The position numbers and the translations under genes were made by a program. 64,000 nucleotides of DNA. Origin: Guillardia theta CCMP2712 (lineage: Eukaryota; Cryptophyceae; Pyrenomonadales; Geminigeraceae). The notes below the pieces were generated by a model that saw only the letters and a program-made list of their open reading frames with translations, searched no databases and was not told the DNA's origin. The stretch spans positions 18,386-82,385 of the forward strand of contig NW_005434587.1 of assembly GCF_000315625.1 (NCBI RefSeq), written 5' to 3'. This document shows positions 54,160-64,000 of this stretch, in pieces; position 1 is the first letter of the stretch; each line of letters opens with the position of its first letter.

Positions 54160-55122
54160 ATGCGAACAAAGCAAGACAAGAGCGAGGAGCTGAAAGTCGG
54201 AGATAGTGTCCGCAAGATCAAGAACGTCGATGCCGGAGAAATGGGCATCGTTCAAAGTGTTGAAAAGTTTGATTCTGGCATCATAAAGGTGAAGGTGCTC
54301 AGCCAGAGCGGAAAACTTTGGTTTTCTCAGAGCCAGGACAATTATGAGAAGATTCAGGAAGTCGTTGAGGTAAAAGATATTCCTCTGTGGAATGAAGACA
54401 AAAAAACCATGAATCTGCCATTTCCTGTTGAATTCGATCAATGGCTACAAGGCGATAAGATATTCGATGAAATCGAAATAAAACGTCTTGAGGTGTCATG
54501 GAGGGTACATAGGAAATCTGCACTTCCAAGGCAGTGCTCGAAACCAGATGTCTGGAAATGTTGCTGGGAGCACCAGAGAAATGCAGCCAAGAATGCTGAA
54601 GTTGGGCTTCCTGTGAGGCAATACCCGAGAGCCGTGATGGAAGTTCATTGGATCCCTTCTTGGTTCCACAAGCTCTTCAAAGTGGACATGTGGGGGAATA
54701 TCATATCAGTCGATGGCTTGCAAGGAGCCATGTGCTATGCTGAAGAGGATCACTTGTTTCCCTCCAGCAGAGGTGGGAGGACTTCCCTCGCAAACCTCGT
54801 GTTGATCCAGTTCGTCGCCAATAGGAAGAAGAAAGAGAAAATTCTTCCGTTTCTCACCGCAGACGAAGAGGCAGCCCTTTCATGCGGACTCCAGGAGCAT
54901 CAGTTCCTTGCCATTACCAACCACTCCTGGAGAATGTTTGGATGCAAGGAGAGGAACTTTGGACAACTGTATGCTTTCCTCACGCAACCCCTTGGCTGGG
55001 AGACTGGCGACTTGGAGGCTTTGCAAAATCTGAACGAAGGGGATGCTCTATGGGCATATTTCCACCAGAAGTGGTGTGCTCACAACCAAAGAGAGGAAGA
55101 AAAACGAAATCCTTTCATGTAG
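54160..55122 (+). CDS. Intronless HNH-like nuclease domain protein
   Basis: One uninterrupted frame of 320 aa. Near residues 195-235 it reads EEDHLFPSSRGGRTSLANLV followed by IQFVANRKKKEK. This has the DHxxPxSxGGxTxxxNL...N..K pattern of HNH/McrA-type beta-beta-alpha metal fingers, with Asp-His as the catalytic start and Asn and Lys in place. The N-terminal part (VGDSVRKIKNVDAGEMGIVQ) resembles a small beta-barrel such as a KOW/SH3-like fold. The rest is not recognised. Lack of introns in an intron-rich region and single-domain nuclease content suggest a late acquisition, from a virus, bacterium or mobile element. The nuclease call rests on the motif only. Confidence 0.68.
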   Translation: MRTKQDKSEELKVGDSVRKIKNVDAGEMGIVQSVEKFDSGIIKVKVLSQSGKLWFSQSQDNYEKIQEVVEVKDIPLWNEDKKTMNLPFPVEFDQWLQGDKIFDEIEIKRLEVSWRVHRKSALPRQCSKPDVWKCCWEHQRNAAKNAEVGLPVRQYPRAVMEVHWIPSWFHKLFKVDMWGNIISVDGLQGAMCYAEEDHLFPSSRGGRTSLANLVLIQFVANRKKKEKILPFLTADEEAALSCGLQEHQFLAITNHSWRMFGCKERNFGQLYAFLTQPLGWETGDLEALQNLNEGDALWAYFHQKWCAHNQREEEKRNPFM

Positions 55123-55296
55123 ATGTCAACCACCTGAGTTGGCTGGAACACCTCCCCATAGCAAAAATAAATTTTGGAACATACTACTACTCCTACCTCT
55201 CGTTTCACTCAAACCCAATTCCGTTTAGCGACCTATGCACATCGAGAATCCACGAAGGAAGTCAAAGTGCTGAGCACCAAGTCCATTCCAGTTCCT

Positions 55297-56374
55297 TCAG
55301 TAGCGCTTGCCTGCGTCATGCTTCAAATGCAGTATGTTGGAAGTGTCAAGGCATGTACTTACCTCTACGACACACAATCTGTTTCCGAGGTCACGCGTCC
55401 TGTGCATAAAATATTTGGTCAAGTTTCGGTCTGCATATCGGGGAGTGTGAGAGAATAGGTTGGAAAGGCTCGTATGCAACGAAAGGAAACATGTCAAGGA
55501 GATACTGGAAAATCGTGTTTGACATACATGTCATTTAGAAGTATCTTCGCATCCAATTCTTTCATCGTCATCTTCATGAAACCTCAGTACGACAATCAAG
55601 AAGCATTCAATCTTACTGCCACTTCAATGTCCATTTTGTTGAGGATCAACAGCACTGGCTTGTTTCGCATCTGAGGTAAAACTCACTTCAAACGGCTTCT
55701 GAAAATGTAAATACCTTTTCGTGCATCATGACGTTGACAAATTCAACCGCAGCTTCGGAAACTGACACGCGATCCGACATGTCGATCACATAGCACCAAG
55801 CATGACAATCACTGAAGAAATTCGGCCAAACTGCAGTGAAGGATCCACCGACTTCACGTACTGTTGTTTCAAGCCTTTGGAATCTTATTAGATGATGTTT
55901 TCATCCATCCCATCCTTCCCCCTCTGTACCTGCCAATGACAAGTTTGTCCACTTCTACTCCAGTGGTGGGCATGGTGTCTGTCATATCACGTTGTGCAAC
56001 TTGTTTGACTAGCTATCTCTCATGTTTGAGTTGCATCGAAGCAATGTATACTCAGTACCTGCTTCAATCGTCGAATGAGAAGTGTTTTCCCTGCACCCTG
56101 ACATCACATGACAAACATCAATGCACGTACAATTCCGCCCAAGAATCAAGCAGGCATACCGATGCTCCTAGGAACAGAATCTCAAAAGCTTGCTGCTTGT
56201 TCGAAGTCATCCTTAAACATCAAAGACACATCGAGGTGGAATCAATCCCACAGAAGAAGACGTCGGACAACTCCTTGAGCTTACTTCTCTGTATGGAGAG
56301 TTTCACACAACGATAGAAGCTTCCTCCTCCTCCTCCTCCTCGCGTTCCTCTTCTAGGGGATCATAGTACTCCAT
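55297..56374 (-). CDS. ARL16-like small GTPase
   Basis: ARL16 is an Arf-family GTPase of ciliated eukaryotes. The ATG at 56374 begins MEYYDPLEEEREEEEEEEAS, an unusual acidic start. Further exons: QQAFEILFLGAS (near 56170) joining GAGKTLLIRRLKQ (P-loop, near 56085), PTTGVEVDKLVIG (switch I, near 55950), VREVGGSFTAVWPNFF and CYVIDMSDRVSV (switch II with REVGG, near 55760-55860), NKPVLLILNKMDIE (NKxD, near 55630), TRDLGNRLCVVE (near 55380) and a last exon HDAGKRY with stop at 55297. The REVGG...W..(F/Y)F pattern and the divergent P-loop point to ARL16 rather than Arf1 or ARL2. Exon edges are inferred by phase. Confidence 0.78.
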
Positions 56375-56641
56375 GCCATCGTCCTGGAAGTAACATCTAC
56401 ATGTTTTACAATGGATATAAATAATAAGATATTTTATAATGTACTGATTGAAGTGAAACCATACAGTTTTATATAGTTTTATGAAGGGTTTGGTAGTATG
56501 TATATCTTTCGAATAGTACATTCTAAAACATTTATTAAGTATCCGTGTAGTAGGACACTAGCGGGGGTGGGGGTTCATGGTATGTATACGAGGGTAGGGT
56601 GTTTTGCAATATCAAAGGTAGGGTCCTTGTAACCCCTTCAA
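56375..56641. other. Gap with AT-rich stretch and G-tract motifs
   Basis: An A/T-rich segment (56400-56540) followed by GGGGGTGGGGG-type motifs (56560-56660), upstream of the ARL16-like gene. Likely its promoter region. Confidence 0.45.
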
Positions 56642-57095
56642 TCATTGATGGGGGTGGTGCTTCCTCGGCCGCCTGCCCATAAAGCTTTGAAGTTGCGAAG
56701 GCTCAGGGCGAGGAGAGGAGGGGGACGAAGAAAGACGGCACGAAGACGGCACGAAGACGGCAAAGAGCATCCCCAGGAAGAAAACAGGAGAGTTCCTCCG
56801 CTCTTCTATTGTGAGATTCTCCCTGGGTAGGAGCTTCATCGGAACAACAGCAGTGACGTCTTACATCAGTCAGCGTCCACAAAGTATTTACGATTGCTCT
56901 GGCAAAAACACCGGATTGAGCAGGAGATGATCTGAAGTATTGTTTATTATACGAATCCTTTGGGGACACGAAACGACAGCAAACGTTTCCCAAAGCCATC
57001 CAAGCAAGTACTGGTACGACATAGTCTCCTTGTAGGAAATCTGATTGAGAAAATAGAAGGAGATTTACTATTCTGGCGTCAATCAGTGATGACAA
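56642..57095 (-). CDS. Small unknown protein, possibly membrane-associated
   Basis: Minus-strand exons read SDFLQGDYVVPVLAWMALGN, SGVFARAIVNTLWTLTD and then, after a short intron, PMKLLPRENLTIEERRNSPV followed by FFLGMLFAVFVPSSC and a basic tail (GRRPRKHHPH) with stop at 56642. Two moderately hydrophobic stretches could be membrane segments. No family was recognised and the first exon was not found. Confidence 0.35.
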
Positions 57096-57369
57096 CTCAC
57101 GCGATGCTGGACCCTTCCTTTAAGCAGGTTGGTTGGTTTTTCCTGGAATGTTGAATTCAAACTCGATCAACGTCTCTTCTTCATCACCTTATGTTTCAAA
57201 GTTCTGAAGTCTGCTATGTTGCAGAAGCGTTAAGTTCGTCAAGACTCACAAGTTTGTTTCCATCGTGCCGTTGGAGAAGTAACTCGTGCCAACAACCTTT
57301 ACACGCTAAATCCGCTCTGCTTGCTTTCCCTCCCCTGTCAGTGCCAAAGAAAACATTTGCACAGTGAGA

Positions 57370-58806
57370 GATGAGTGAGAAGGATCCATCCTTCAGGGTT
57401 GCCCTGGTTGCCGGTGGATGTGCTGGTAAGGATGACGCTGAGTTTGCATGCTCTCTGATCCGATGCCCTAGGTACATCGGTGGATGTTGCACTATTTCCC
57501 ATTGACACGCTGAAGACAAGGTAAGGAAGAAGTTAAATTTTGCTACCACTTGTGGTGACGTCGACTAGAATGCAATCACCTCAGGGCTTCTACAAAGCTG
57601 GTGGATTCAAGGTAATTTTATACTAGCCGAGTAACACACAATGCGTTATTTGCTTCATCCATCAATGCATGCACGAGCTCCAGCAAGCTTGTTTTGACAC
57701 GCACTTGACTCCTACTGTGTTCTGTCTAGGGTGTCTACAATGGAATGTTCGCGGCAGCTGCTGGATCTGCACCTGGTGCAGCTTTATTCTTTTCTACCTA
57801 TGAAACTGTTAAGGTGCCAGACTCCATTCAGAACGAATGTATCTTGATCCGATCGGCAGGCGAATCTGCTTTCAAGATTCGATGAAAAGTATCATACAGC
57901 ATGTTACATGGCGTCTTCCTCTTGCGGGGAGGTCGCGGCGTGCTGGATACGCGTGCCGACTGAAAATGTAAAGCAAAAAATGCAGGTGTTGCAACCTTAC
58001 TCTGATTTGCACTGCGGCTAAACTTGGGTCAGGCTGGTATGTATCCATCAACGAGGATTGCGATCAAAGGCATATTCGAACAAAGAGGTTATCGAGGGTA
58101 AGAATGCCATGAAATTAGTTTCCTGTGCAATCAAAAACGCTTTTTCGATACCTCACTTTTGTTGGTCCATGGTATAGTTTTTATGTTGGATATTTTGCCT
58201 GCGTCCTCCGAGAAATACCATTTTCATTCATTCAATTTCCAGTCTACGAGACTTTGAAGAAGAGGTGGTCGGAATGGCAGGGTCGAGATGTGACACCGAT
58301 ACAGTCAGCTTTGTGCGGATCCATTGGTGGAGGGTAATTTAAGACAGCTTGATCTTGTTCGCCAAGTTGAAGAATTGATGTCCGCAGGTTTTCGGCAGCA
58401 ACTACAACCCCCTTTGACGTGGTAAAATCATGAATTGTCTCGTTCCTCCGATGGCCTTGAGGTGGGATGCTTGTTGATAGCTTCTGTTTTTGGCACAGGT
58501 CAAGACGCGTCTGATGCTCGGAAGAGACAGAGAAGGAACACAGTACAATGGAATGCTCAATGCTATATTCAGAATATACGGTCAGTCAGTCTAGACCTTG
58601 GGAAGGTCTCTCGCTGATTCTTTTGCGCACAGCTGAGGGAGGGGTGAAGAAGTTTTTCACTGGCATTGTTCCAAGAACTGTGTGGATTGGGTGAATGAGC
58701 AGCCGTGATATTGAGACAGATGGCTAACATCGATGACAGATTGGGAGGATGTGTCTTCTTTGGATCATATGAAAGTGTCAAAGAGCTACTTCTGGACATG
58801 ATGTGA
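57370..58806 (+). CDS. Mitochondrial S-adenosylmethionine carrier (SLC25A26-like)
   Basis: Mitochondrial carriers have three repeats of two membrane helices with PxD/ExxK/R signatures. Starting at ATG 57370: VALVAGGCAG joins TSVDVALFPIDTLKTR (signature 1), MQSPQGFYKAGGFK, GVYNGMFAAAAGSAPGAALF and FSTYETVK. Then ASSSCGEVAACWIRVPTENV and KQKMQ (signature 2), AGMYPSTRIAIKGIFEQRGY, FACVLREIPFSFIQFPVYET, FSAATTTPFDV and VKTRLMLGRDREGTQYNGML (signature 3), GLGGCVFFGSYESVKELLLD. The SAM carrier subgroup is supported by SVD(V/L)ALFPxDTxKTRxQS, GSAPGAALFF and RVPTExVKQxMQ. About nine short exons. No additional presequence. Imports SAM into mitochondria (or plastids in plants). Confidence 0.9.
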
Positions 58807-58999
58807 CATTTGGTTTCGTCTTCTGCTTGGCTTGTACATTTATGTATCTCAAGATCTTCTGATTTAAGGCTCACTTGTACTTTGACATCAGCACACTATT
58901 ATTTGTTTGTAATTGGATCATACTACATCAACACTGTGAACTTGGTCGCAATTCGAGGATTTCACGCATGTCTATTGGGACAGTCCAATTCTCATCCAT

Positions 59000-60381
59000 G
59001 TGGTTGGTCATGAATCACATTAAACCATTGTTCTTGAAATGATTTCTGCAACCACACTCTGTCATGACAAACTTGTGCATCTGAATGAAAGACGCTTACT
59101 CGGGCCCTGTTGTTGAGGTGGGTTCGTGGACTCAGCCCACCAGGATGACGCACTTTCCATGGCGAGAGGAGATTGCCCTGAAAGGTCTTCAAAGTACCTA
59201 CAAACAGAGATCAGCGTTGAGAACAAAGATTGACAAGCCATGGCATCAGAACCTCTGCAGTCTCTTCGAGTGCTGTTGTTCTTCAAACGGGAAGAGAATG
59301 GAAGATGTCATGACGTGGGTCATTTCTCCAAGGTTGCTCTTCTGCGAGCCGGGACGAGTGCCGCCTGTGTATCAACGTCAGATGCTCGCCGCGAAACTTT
59401 CGTCGGCATGACCCATGGAGGAAGGACGGTTCTGATGACCGCTGTACCATGCTATCGGGGTGTTCCCTGTGTTAGCGCACAGATAGTAGTCGACGTGAGG
59501 ATCGGGAAAGTCAGCCTCGTCCTTGTCGTCGGGGGATGAATGACCTGTCAGTGCGTCTCCTGCAAACATGCCCTTTGCGATCGGGTTGTTGAAAGGAGAG
59601 ATGAGTAGTTCACCCAACACCTTCATCTCATGACCGTCGTAGGGGGTTCTCCTGATCTTCCTGCGGACATACTGCCCGTGGGACCTTGGTGTGTTTCCCC
59701 AGGACCTCACTGCTTCCGAATGACCTTGGCTCGTCGTCGAGTCCGTCTTGTACCCCGAGGCCATCTGATCATCGGACAGGTGTCAGTTCTTTCAACCTTA
59801 TGTTTGCATCCGCCATTTCCATTCGACGACAAGATCGCTTTCATCGAGTCGATCCCTATCATCGCTCTTGCATGCATCAACCTTCAAGCCCTCACTTGAT
59901 ATAAATGAATGATGCGTCATCTCTGACTTTGTCCTGTCCTGCTCTTTGTTCTCACTTATCCTATTTCCTGACCGCCGGGAAATAATCTCACCCGACGTCA
60001 GGGTCAAAATTCATTTCTTGCTATCTTTCATGGTTCGCATGTCGCTCATCTACTCCTTGAATCGTTTTCATCGTTTCTACTACCGGCAATCTAAGAATCC
60101 CTGATCCTTGCAGCTTTGCTTCGTATCCGACACGAGTCACAAGTTTGACGTGCCCGACATACCGCCAACACTGCACATACTGGCTATGCAACATCGTGAC
60201 TGTTGTACCTCCCTCATGTTCACAGGCTATCTCATGCCGACCAGGCATTGCTAGCCCATCCCTTCAGCATCGCAACTGCGCCCGCGTCGCCTCGGATGCC
60301 ATGAGGCCCTACCCCTGGTCTTGGCACTCCTTTGTTGACTTCCGATAGGGAGGCTAGCTGTTCCACGGTGCTGCCCGACAT
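59000..60381 (-). CDS. Unknown multi-exon protein
   Basis: The ATG at 60381 gives MSGSTVEQLASLSEVNKGVP and RPGVGPHGIRGDAGAVAM, a plausible start. A large exon near 59400-59690 reads RRTPYDGHEMKVLGELLISP, FNNPIAKGMFAGDALTGHSS and DPHVDYYLCANTGNTPIAWY. An exon near 59100-59205 reads YFEDLSGQSPLAMESASSWW. The chain is ordinary soluble protein without a recognised domain. Exon order is by position; several edges and the 3' end are unresolved. Confidence 0.45.
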
Positions 60382-60738
60382 TGTTCTGAGTTCAACTTCA
60401 CGGTTTGTTCTGAGATTGATGACAGTGAATATTTCTGCCCTTATCAGATTTCTAATAAAGCATTGAGGCGAGCTTGATTTAATTATGGTTGTGTTAGTGT
60501 AACCTGGCATTTGCACAATCAAGGGGGTGAATTGAGGCTTCGGTAGGGGTAGTCTTACAGCAGGGGTGGTTCTGCAATGCGGCCGAGCGAAACTTGAAAG
60601 CCAGCGACGATGGAGCGACGTCATGAAATGATCTTCTGCTTTATGATCATGGAAGATGAGGAAGACTGTGTGAAGAGAAGAGGGTAGGACAGCAAGCACA
60701 CCGGACAAGCATTCTTCTGTAGAGTAAGAAGGAACATT

Positions 60739-62650
60739 ATGAGGGCATTCTCGCTATGCTCGCTGCTTGTGAGATTTATCCTCAGCTCAACATGGGCCGA
60801 CCCACTCCGAGCATCGCACGGGGTCGACATAGCGCATGGTTACCATCCCAGCAGCCTGAAGCTACGAGGAGGCTCCGGTGTCTACGATGGGCTGCTGCAA
60901 TCAGCCCCCGGACTTGGTGAAGTGAGCGAGTACTTGGAGGGTTTAGCTCCACTGGGGGACACCTGCGGAGACCCGGCCAATGTGCCGGCAGACATAACCA
61001 GCAACCAGTTCTTGGACTCCTTGAACCCACAGTCACTGTACGAGCTGATAGGAAGTGAGAGGCCTGAGTCTGAAGTCGGGATTGATACCCCTGAATTTCA
61101 GGCGCAGGGGCGAAACTTTATCAAAGCGCATACTATAAGGGGAGCATTGATGTTCCTGGAAGACAGCAAATTCTTCGTTCCCTTTGTCAAGGCCATCTTC
61201 AACAAGTTCGATTCTAACCAAGATGGCTTCTTGTCGTTCGAAGACTTCCAGGAGCTGCAGTTGTGTACCGAGCCCGGTATTGAGCTTGGAGAGAAGAATC
61301 TGACGGAATGGGAGGAATTTTTGAATGAAACAGAGGACAGCCTGGAGACAGGAATGAGCTTCTTCGGGTTGTACAGGCTGTATCAGTCAACAGGGCAAGA
61401 TGTCATTCAAGACTGTCAAGTGGTCTTTGGCGACAAGTTTTATGATATGTTTCCCTACGCGAGATGGCTGTTCGATAACCATACCATGAGCAACGACGAG
61501 GATCAACCAGCTTGCAATGGGTACAAACGCTGGCAGCTTGAAGACATTGATGCACCTTTGACAGAAGACGTGTGGGATATAGGGTTAGCAATATGTTCTT
61601 CCCCTGGATCGAATGAGGCTGACGCCTTGCGCAGGGATCTAGAATCTTGTGTTCGGCCCGAAAATTCCTTCTGGCACGAGTGGAATTGGAGTAAGTGATT
61701 GTTCCTCTCTTCATATATACGTTTTCTCCTATGCTTGCCTGACTCAGATTGTCCTGCTTTCTTATGAACTGATTCTTCGCCAGCAAGCTTCGACAATCGA
61801 GCATTGCGAGATTTCTTCTTTCAGGTGCATTCGACTGTTTTTATCACAAGATGAATTCTTCAGACAGTATTCCCTGGAAGCACAAGTGAAGCAGCGACCT
61901 TCACAGGGGATTCCGTACGATCCTCCTCTGCCTTATGACGGCAAAGTGAGATTATTGTCCTCTCTGCTCACCACGTTGAAAAGTTTTACAATAGACGCTG
62001 TTGCGTGTGCCAATGGACCCCATCCTTCAATTCAACGAGGTATGCAATGGTGCTCATATGGAGGAGGAGAAGAAAGGCAGGGGGTGGGGGGGATGGAGGG
62101 CGAGGGCGAGAGCGAGGAGGGAAGTAAAGAGACGAAAGCGGAGACGAGGATGAGGATGAGGGTATGTAGTTTAGGGTATCTTAACAGTAGGAGATTGTTA
62201 GTTGCAGCAGACATATTTATGCTGCTATGAGTGGGAGGGAGAAATGTTGTGTGTAAAGTGAAGGAGATGCGATGACTTCGTTTGCACGCAGACTCAAAAT
62301 GACTTCTTGGAGAGATCTCCGATGCCAACGGAGCTATGGGATTATTGTGTGTTTGATCTCTTTGATATACCTGACAAGGTGTTGACGGTTCTGCATTTGA
62401 ACAGTCCAAAACAAATCGAATTATCTTCAATATAATGAACCCAAGTTTGCAAGCCTCATGACCAATCTGGATAATTCGTCTTCTAGCGAAGTGGACCACC
62501 TGCTGTCTAGCCTCTTCCCAGACGAAGAGAGCAGAAGACGATACAACGAGCAAGGAGACATGTACTATCAGATTGACAGAAATTCGCACAGCACTGGAGC
62601 TGATCAGGACAACACCCTCGTCATAGAGGTGACTCGTCTCCGCTGCTTGT
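60739..62650 (+). CDS. EF-hand protein with signal peptide and LRGG motif
   Basis: The main exon (60739 to about 61691) starts with a signal peptide (MRAFSLCSLLVRFILSST), then SSLKLRGGSG at about residue 40-50, and a canonical EF-hand loop DSNQDGFLSFEDF (12-residue calcium site with D-x-N-x-D-G). The frame reaches a TGA at 61696, but a GTAAGT donor two codons earlier suggests splicing. Likely later exons carry DEFFRQYSLEAQVKQRPSQG and SLLTTLKSFTIDAVACANGP (61850-62040), DFLERSPMPTELWDYCVFDL (62290-62380), and YNEPKFASLMTNLDN with LLSSLFPDEESRRRY (62410-62630). The downstream exons are plausible but their junctions were not resolved, and the true 3' end may lie further right. Likely a secreted, ER or plastid-directed calcium-binding protein. 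Confidence 0.65.
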
Positions 62651-62739
62651 GATGACGATGTCGTTTGATTGTTGTTGTGAAGGGTGGGGGACATCTGAGC
62701 CGCATGGAGATGGCACGGAAATACAGCTTGTGCGTTCTG

Positions 62740-62795
62740 CTCCTGCTCCTGCTCCTGCTCCTGCCCCTGCTCCTGCTCCTGCTACTCACCAGCTT
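62740..62795. repeat. (CTCCTG)n hexanucleotide repeat
   Basis: About nine CTCCTG units with one CCCCTG variant, in a probable intron. Confidence 0.9.
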
Positions 62796-62879
62796 CTGCC
62801 GCTTTCACTCACACTGCTCTTGCTCTTGCTCTTCTACAACGCTCCGTTTGCGTCTCGGTGATGGGAAATTTGTAGTGGA

Positions 62880-63400
62880 GATTTCGACCCCGAAGTGCTG
62901 GAAAAGGAGGGGGTCAGTGTAACGTGAGTTTGATACCTCAACTATCAACTGACCATCTCGTTCTCCATCTCCGGCTCGCTTCCTCCTTTCCGCCTCCTCT
63001 CGCCCTCCTTCCATGCTCTTCCTCGTTTCCTGCGCTCCTCATCTTCAACTTCTTGATCCTCGTCGTAACTTCCCCCATTCTCCGTCCACATTCCCTTGCC
63101 TTCTTCTTGTCTCTCTTCTCTACATCCTCCTGCTGAACGGGCGTCTTTCTTCAGGGAGCCTCTTCCCATGTGCTGCGATGGAGGCCCTTGGGTCTACGAG
63201 CGGTACTCTCTCTTCCACTTCTGCTCTTCCTCCTCCTCCTCTGCTCTCCTTGTAGTCTCTTCCTCTACTCCAATCTGGTTGCCCTCGTCTTCGTCCTTTG
63301 CTCATTGAGCCCCCAGGAAGCCGAACTCGAGACGCCTTGGTCTTAGTGGAAAGATGGACCCTTGGGACCCTAACTCCCCTGCCGTCTTTCCGCAAGGTGC
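62880..63400 (+). CDS. Probable short exons of an unassigned gene
   Basis: Three small exon-like pieces are bounded by plausible splice sites: GDFDPEVLEKEGVSVT (about 62877-62922, donor GTGAGT), EPLPMCCDGGPWVYER (about 63156-63204) and NSRRLGLSGKMDPWDPNSPA (about 63309-63397). They could be the 3' exons of the EF-hand gene or 5' exons of the Arf-like gene that follows. No family was recognised. Confidence 0.3.
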
Positions 63401-63579
63401 TCCTATCATACAGTGTTCTTCTCCTACGTTCCGTTGCTTTTCTCCTCTTTCTTCGAGCCCCCGTCTTCCTCCTCCCTTCGCGCCCCCCCCCCTTCGTGCT
63501 CTCCCCTACCTCCTGCTTCTTCCTGTCCGTTGCTCTTTCCGCTGTCCTCTTGGAATGCATTGCCCTGCTTCCATCTCCT

Positions 63580-63991
63580 CATGCAGAACAGACACCGGCT
63601 CGAGTTGGATGTCGCGCAAGGGAGGAGGAGGTATCCAGTCATCCTTCGCCAACACCGACAGGAGGATGGCGTTCAAGGTCAGGGCAACGCAGAGGCCATG
63701 CAGACACTCAAGGGACGCAGATCCTGATGGCGGGGCCTGACGGAGGTGGGAAGAGCTCGTTGCTGTTCGCCTGGAAGGCAAATGAGGTGATAGACGTGCA
63801 ATGGAAGAGAGTTCGGAAGACTGCAGGATGAGAGGAAGTGAGGAGAGTAGAGCAGAGGAGGAGGAGGAGAAGGCATTGATGTGATGTGCTGATCAGGCTC
63901 TGTCGGAGGCCGGGCTAATGCCTGCTCCTACTCTCCTGACTTTCAACGTAGAGGAGGTCTGCAATTTCTCCTGTACCTCCTCCATCTTTGC
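63580..63991 (+). CDS. Arf-like small GTPase, start of gene (truncated by window end)
   Basis: An exon near 63592-63786 ends ...GTQILMAGPDGGGKSSLLFA with WKANE. GPDGGGKSS is a P-loop of Arf/Arl type (GxxxxGK(S/T)) with an unusual PDGG. After an intron (63787-63891) the next exon reads ALSEAGLMPAPTLLTFNVEE, matching the Arf switch-I pattern PTxxFNVE with Leu in place of the usual Ile-Gly. The rest lies outside the window. Sequence N-terminal to the P-loop is basic and low in complexity, with an unclear start. GTPase call fairly good; subtype unknown. Confidence 0.55.
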
Positions 63992-64000
63992 CTCCTACTG

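Noticed and set aside
1-64000. tRNA and rRNA genes
   Set aside because: No cloverleaf with B-box GGTTCGAATCC-type sequence and no rRNA core words were seen on either strand.

Overview
The window looks like nuclear DNA of a eukaryotic alga with a red-lineage secondary plastid. A cryptophyte such as Guillardia theta is the best fit. Genes are intron-rich (GT..AG introns often only 40-250 bp), tightly packed on both strands, and separated by purine or pyrimidine microsatellites. Several proteins start with a hydrophobic leader followed shortly by an LRGG motif. One ABC1 kinase has an ER-type signal followed by Phe, as in bipartite red-plastid targeting. The organism call is inference: no rRNA or organelle marker is present. 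Spliced gene models were built by eye from frame continuity and family recognition, so many exon edges are approximate.

Layout. 0-12 kb: 3' end of a carnitine O-acyltransferase (+), ABC1/UbiB-like kinase (-), ubiquilin-like UBL-STI1-UBA protein (+), mitochondrial i-AAA (YME1-type) protease (-). 12-16 kb: RRM protein with a secretory leader (+), an unknown multi-exon gene (-), a membrane-anchored cyclic-nucleotide phosphodiesterase (-). 16.5-19.0 kb: a Fanzor (eukaryotic TnpB-like, RNA-guided nuclease) gene with its RuvC-III motif split across an intron, followed by a strong hairpin and flanked by A-tracts. 19.2-24.5 kb: a block bounded by a 25-bp direct repeat and holding three tandem copies of an RWP-RK transcription-factor gene (-). 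25-30 kb: FAD-dependent oxidoreductase (-), unknown LRGG protein (-), DUF4604/KIAA1143-like protein (+). 31-36 kb: two coiled-coil genes.

36-45 kb: one large EML-type HELP/WD40 gene (-) with an unrecognised C-terminal extension and repeat-filled introns. 46-51 kb: SRP19 (+) and an O-GlcNAc-transferase-like TPR protein with a signal peptide (-). 53-64 kb: mitochondrial bL33 (-), an intronless HNH-like nuclease (+), ARL16-like GTPase (-), S-adenosylmethionine carrier (+), unknown genes, an EF-hand LRGG protein (+), and the start of an Arf-like GTPase (+) cut by the window end.

There is no operon logic. Neighbours are mostly convergent or divergent housekeeping genes. The accessory core is 16.5-24.5 kb, where the Fanzor element sits next to the RWP-RK array. 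Other features that need explaining are scattered GC-rich islands (13.5, 19.3, 19.9, 27.9, 45.6, 46.1, 51.5 kb), a recurring C-rich TACCCC/GGGGTAGGGG motif near gene 5' ends, and the LRGG leader motif.
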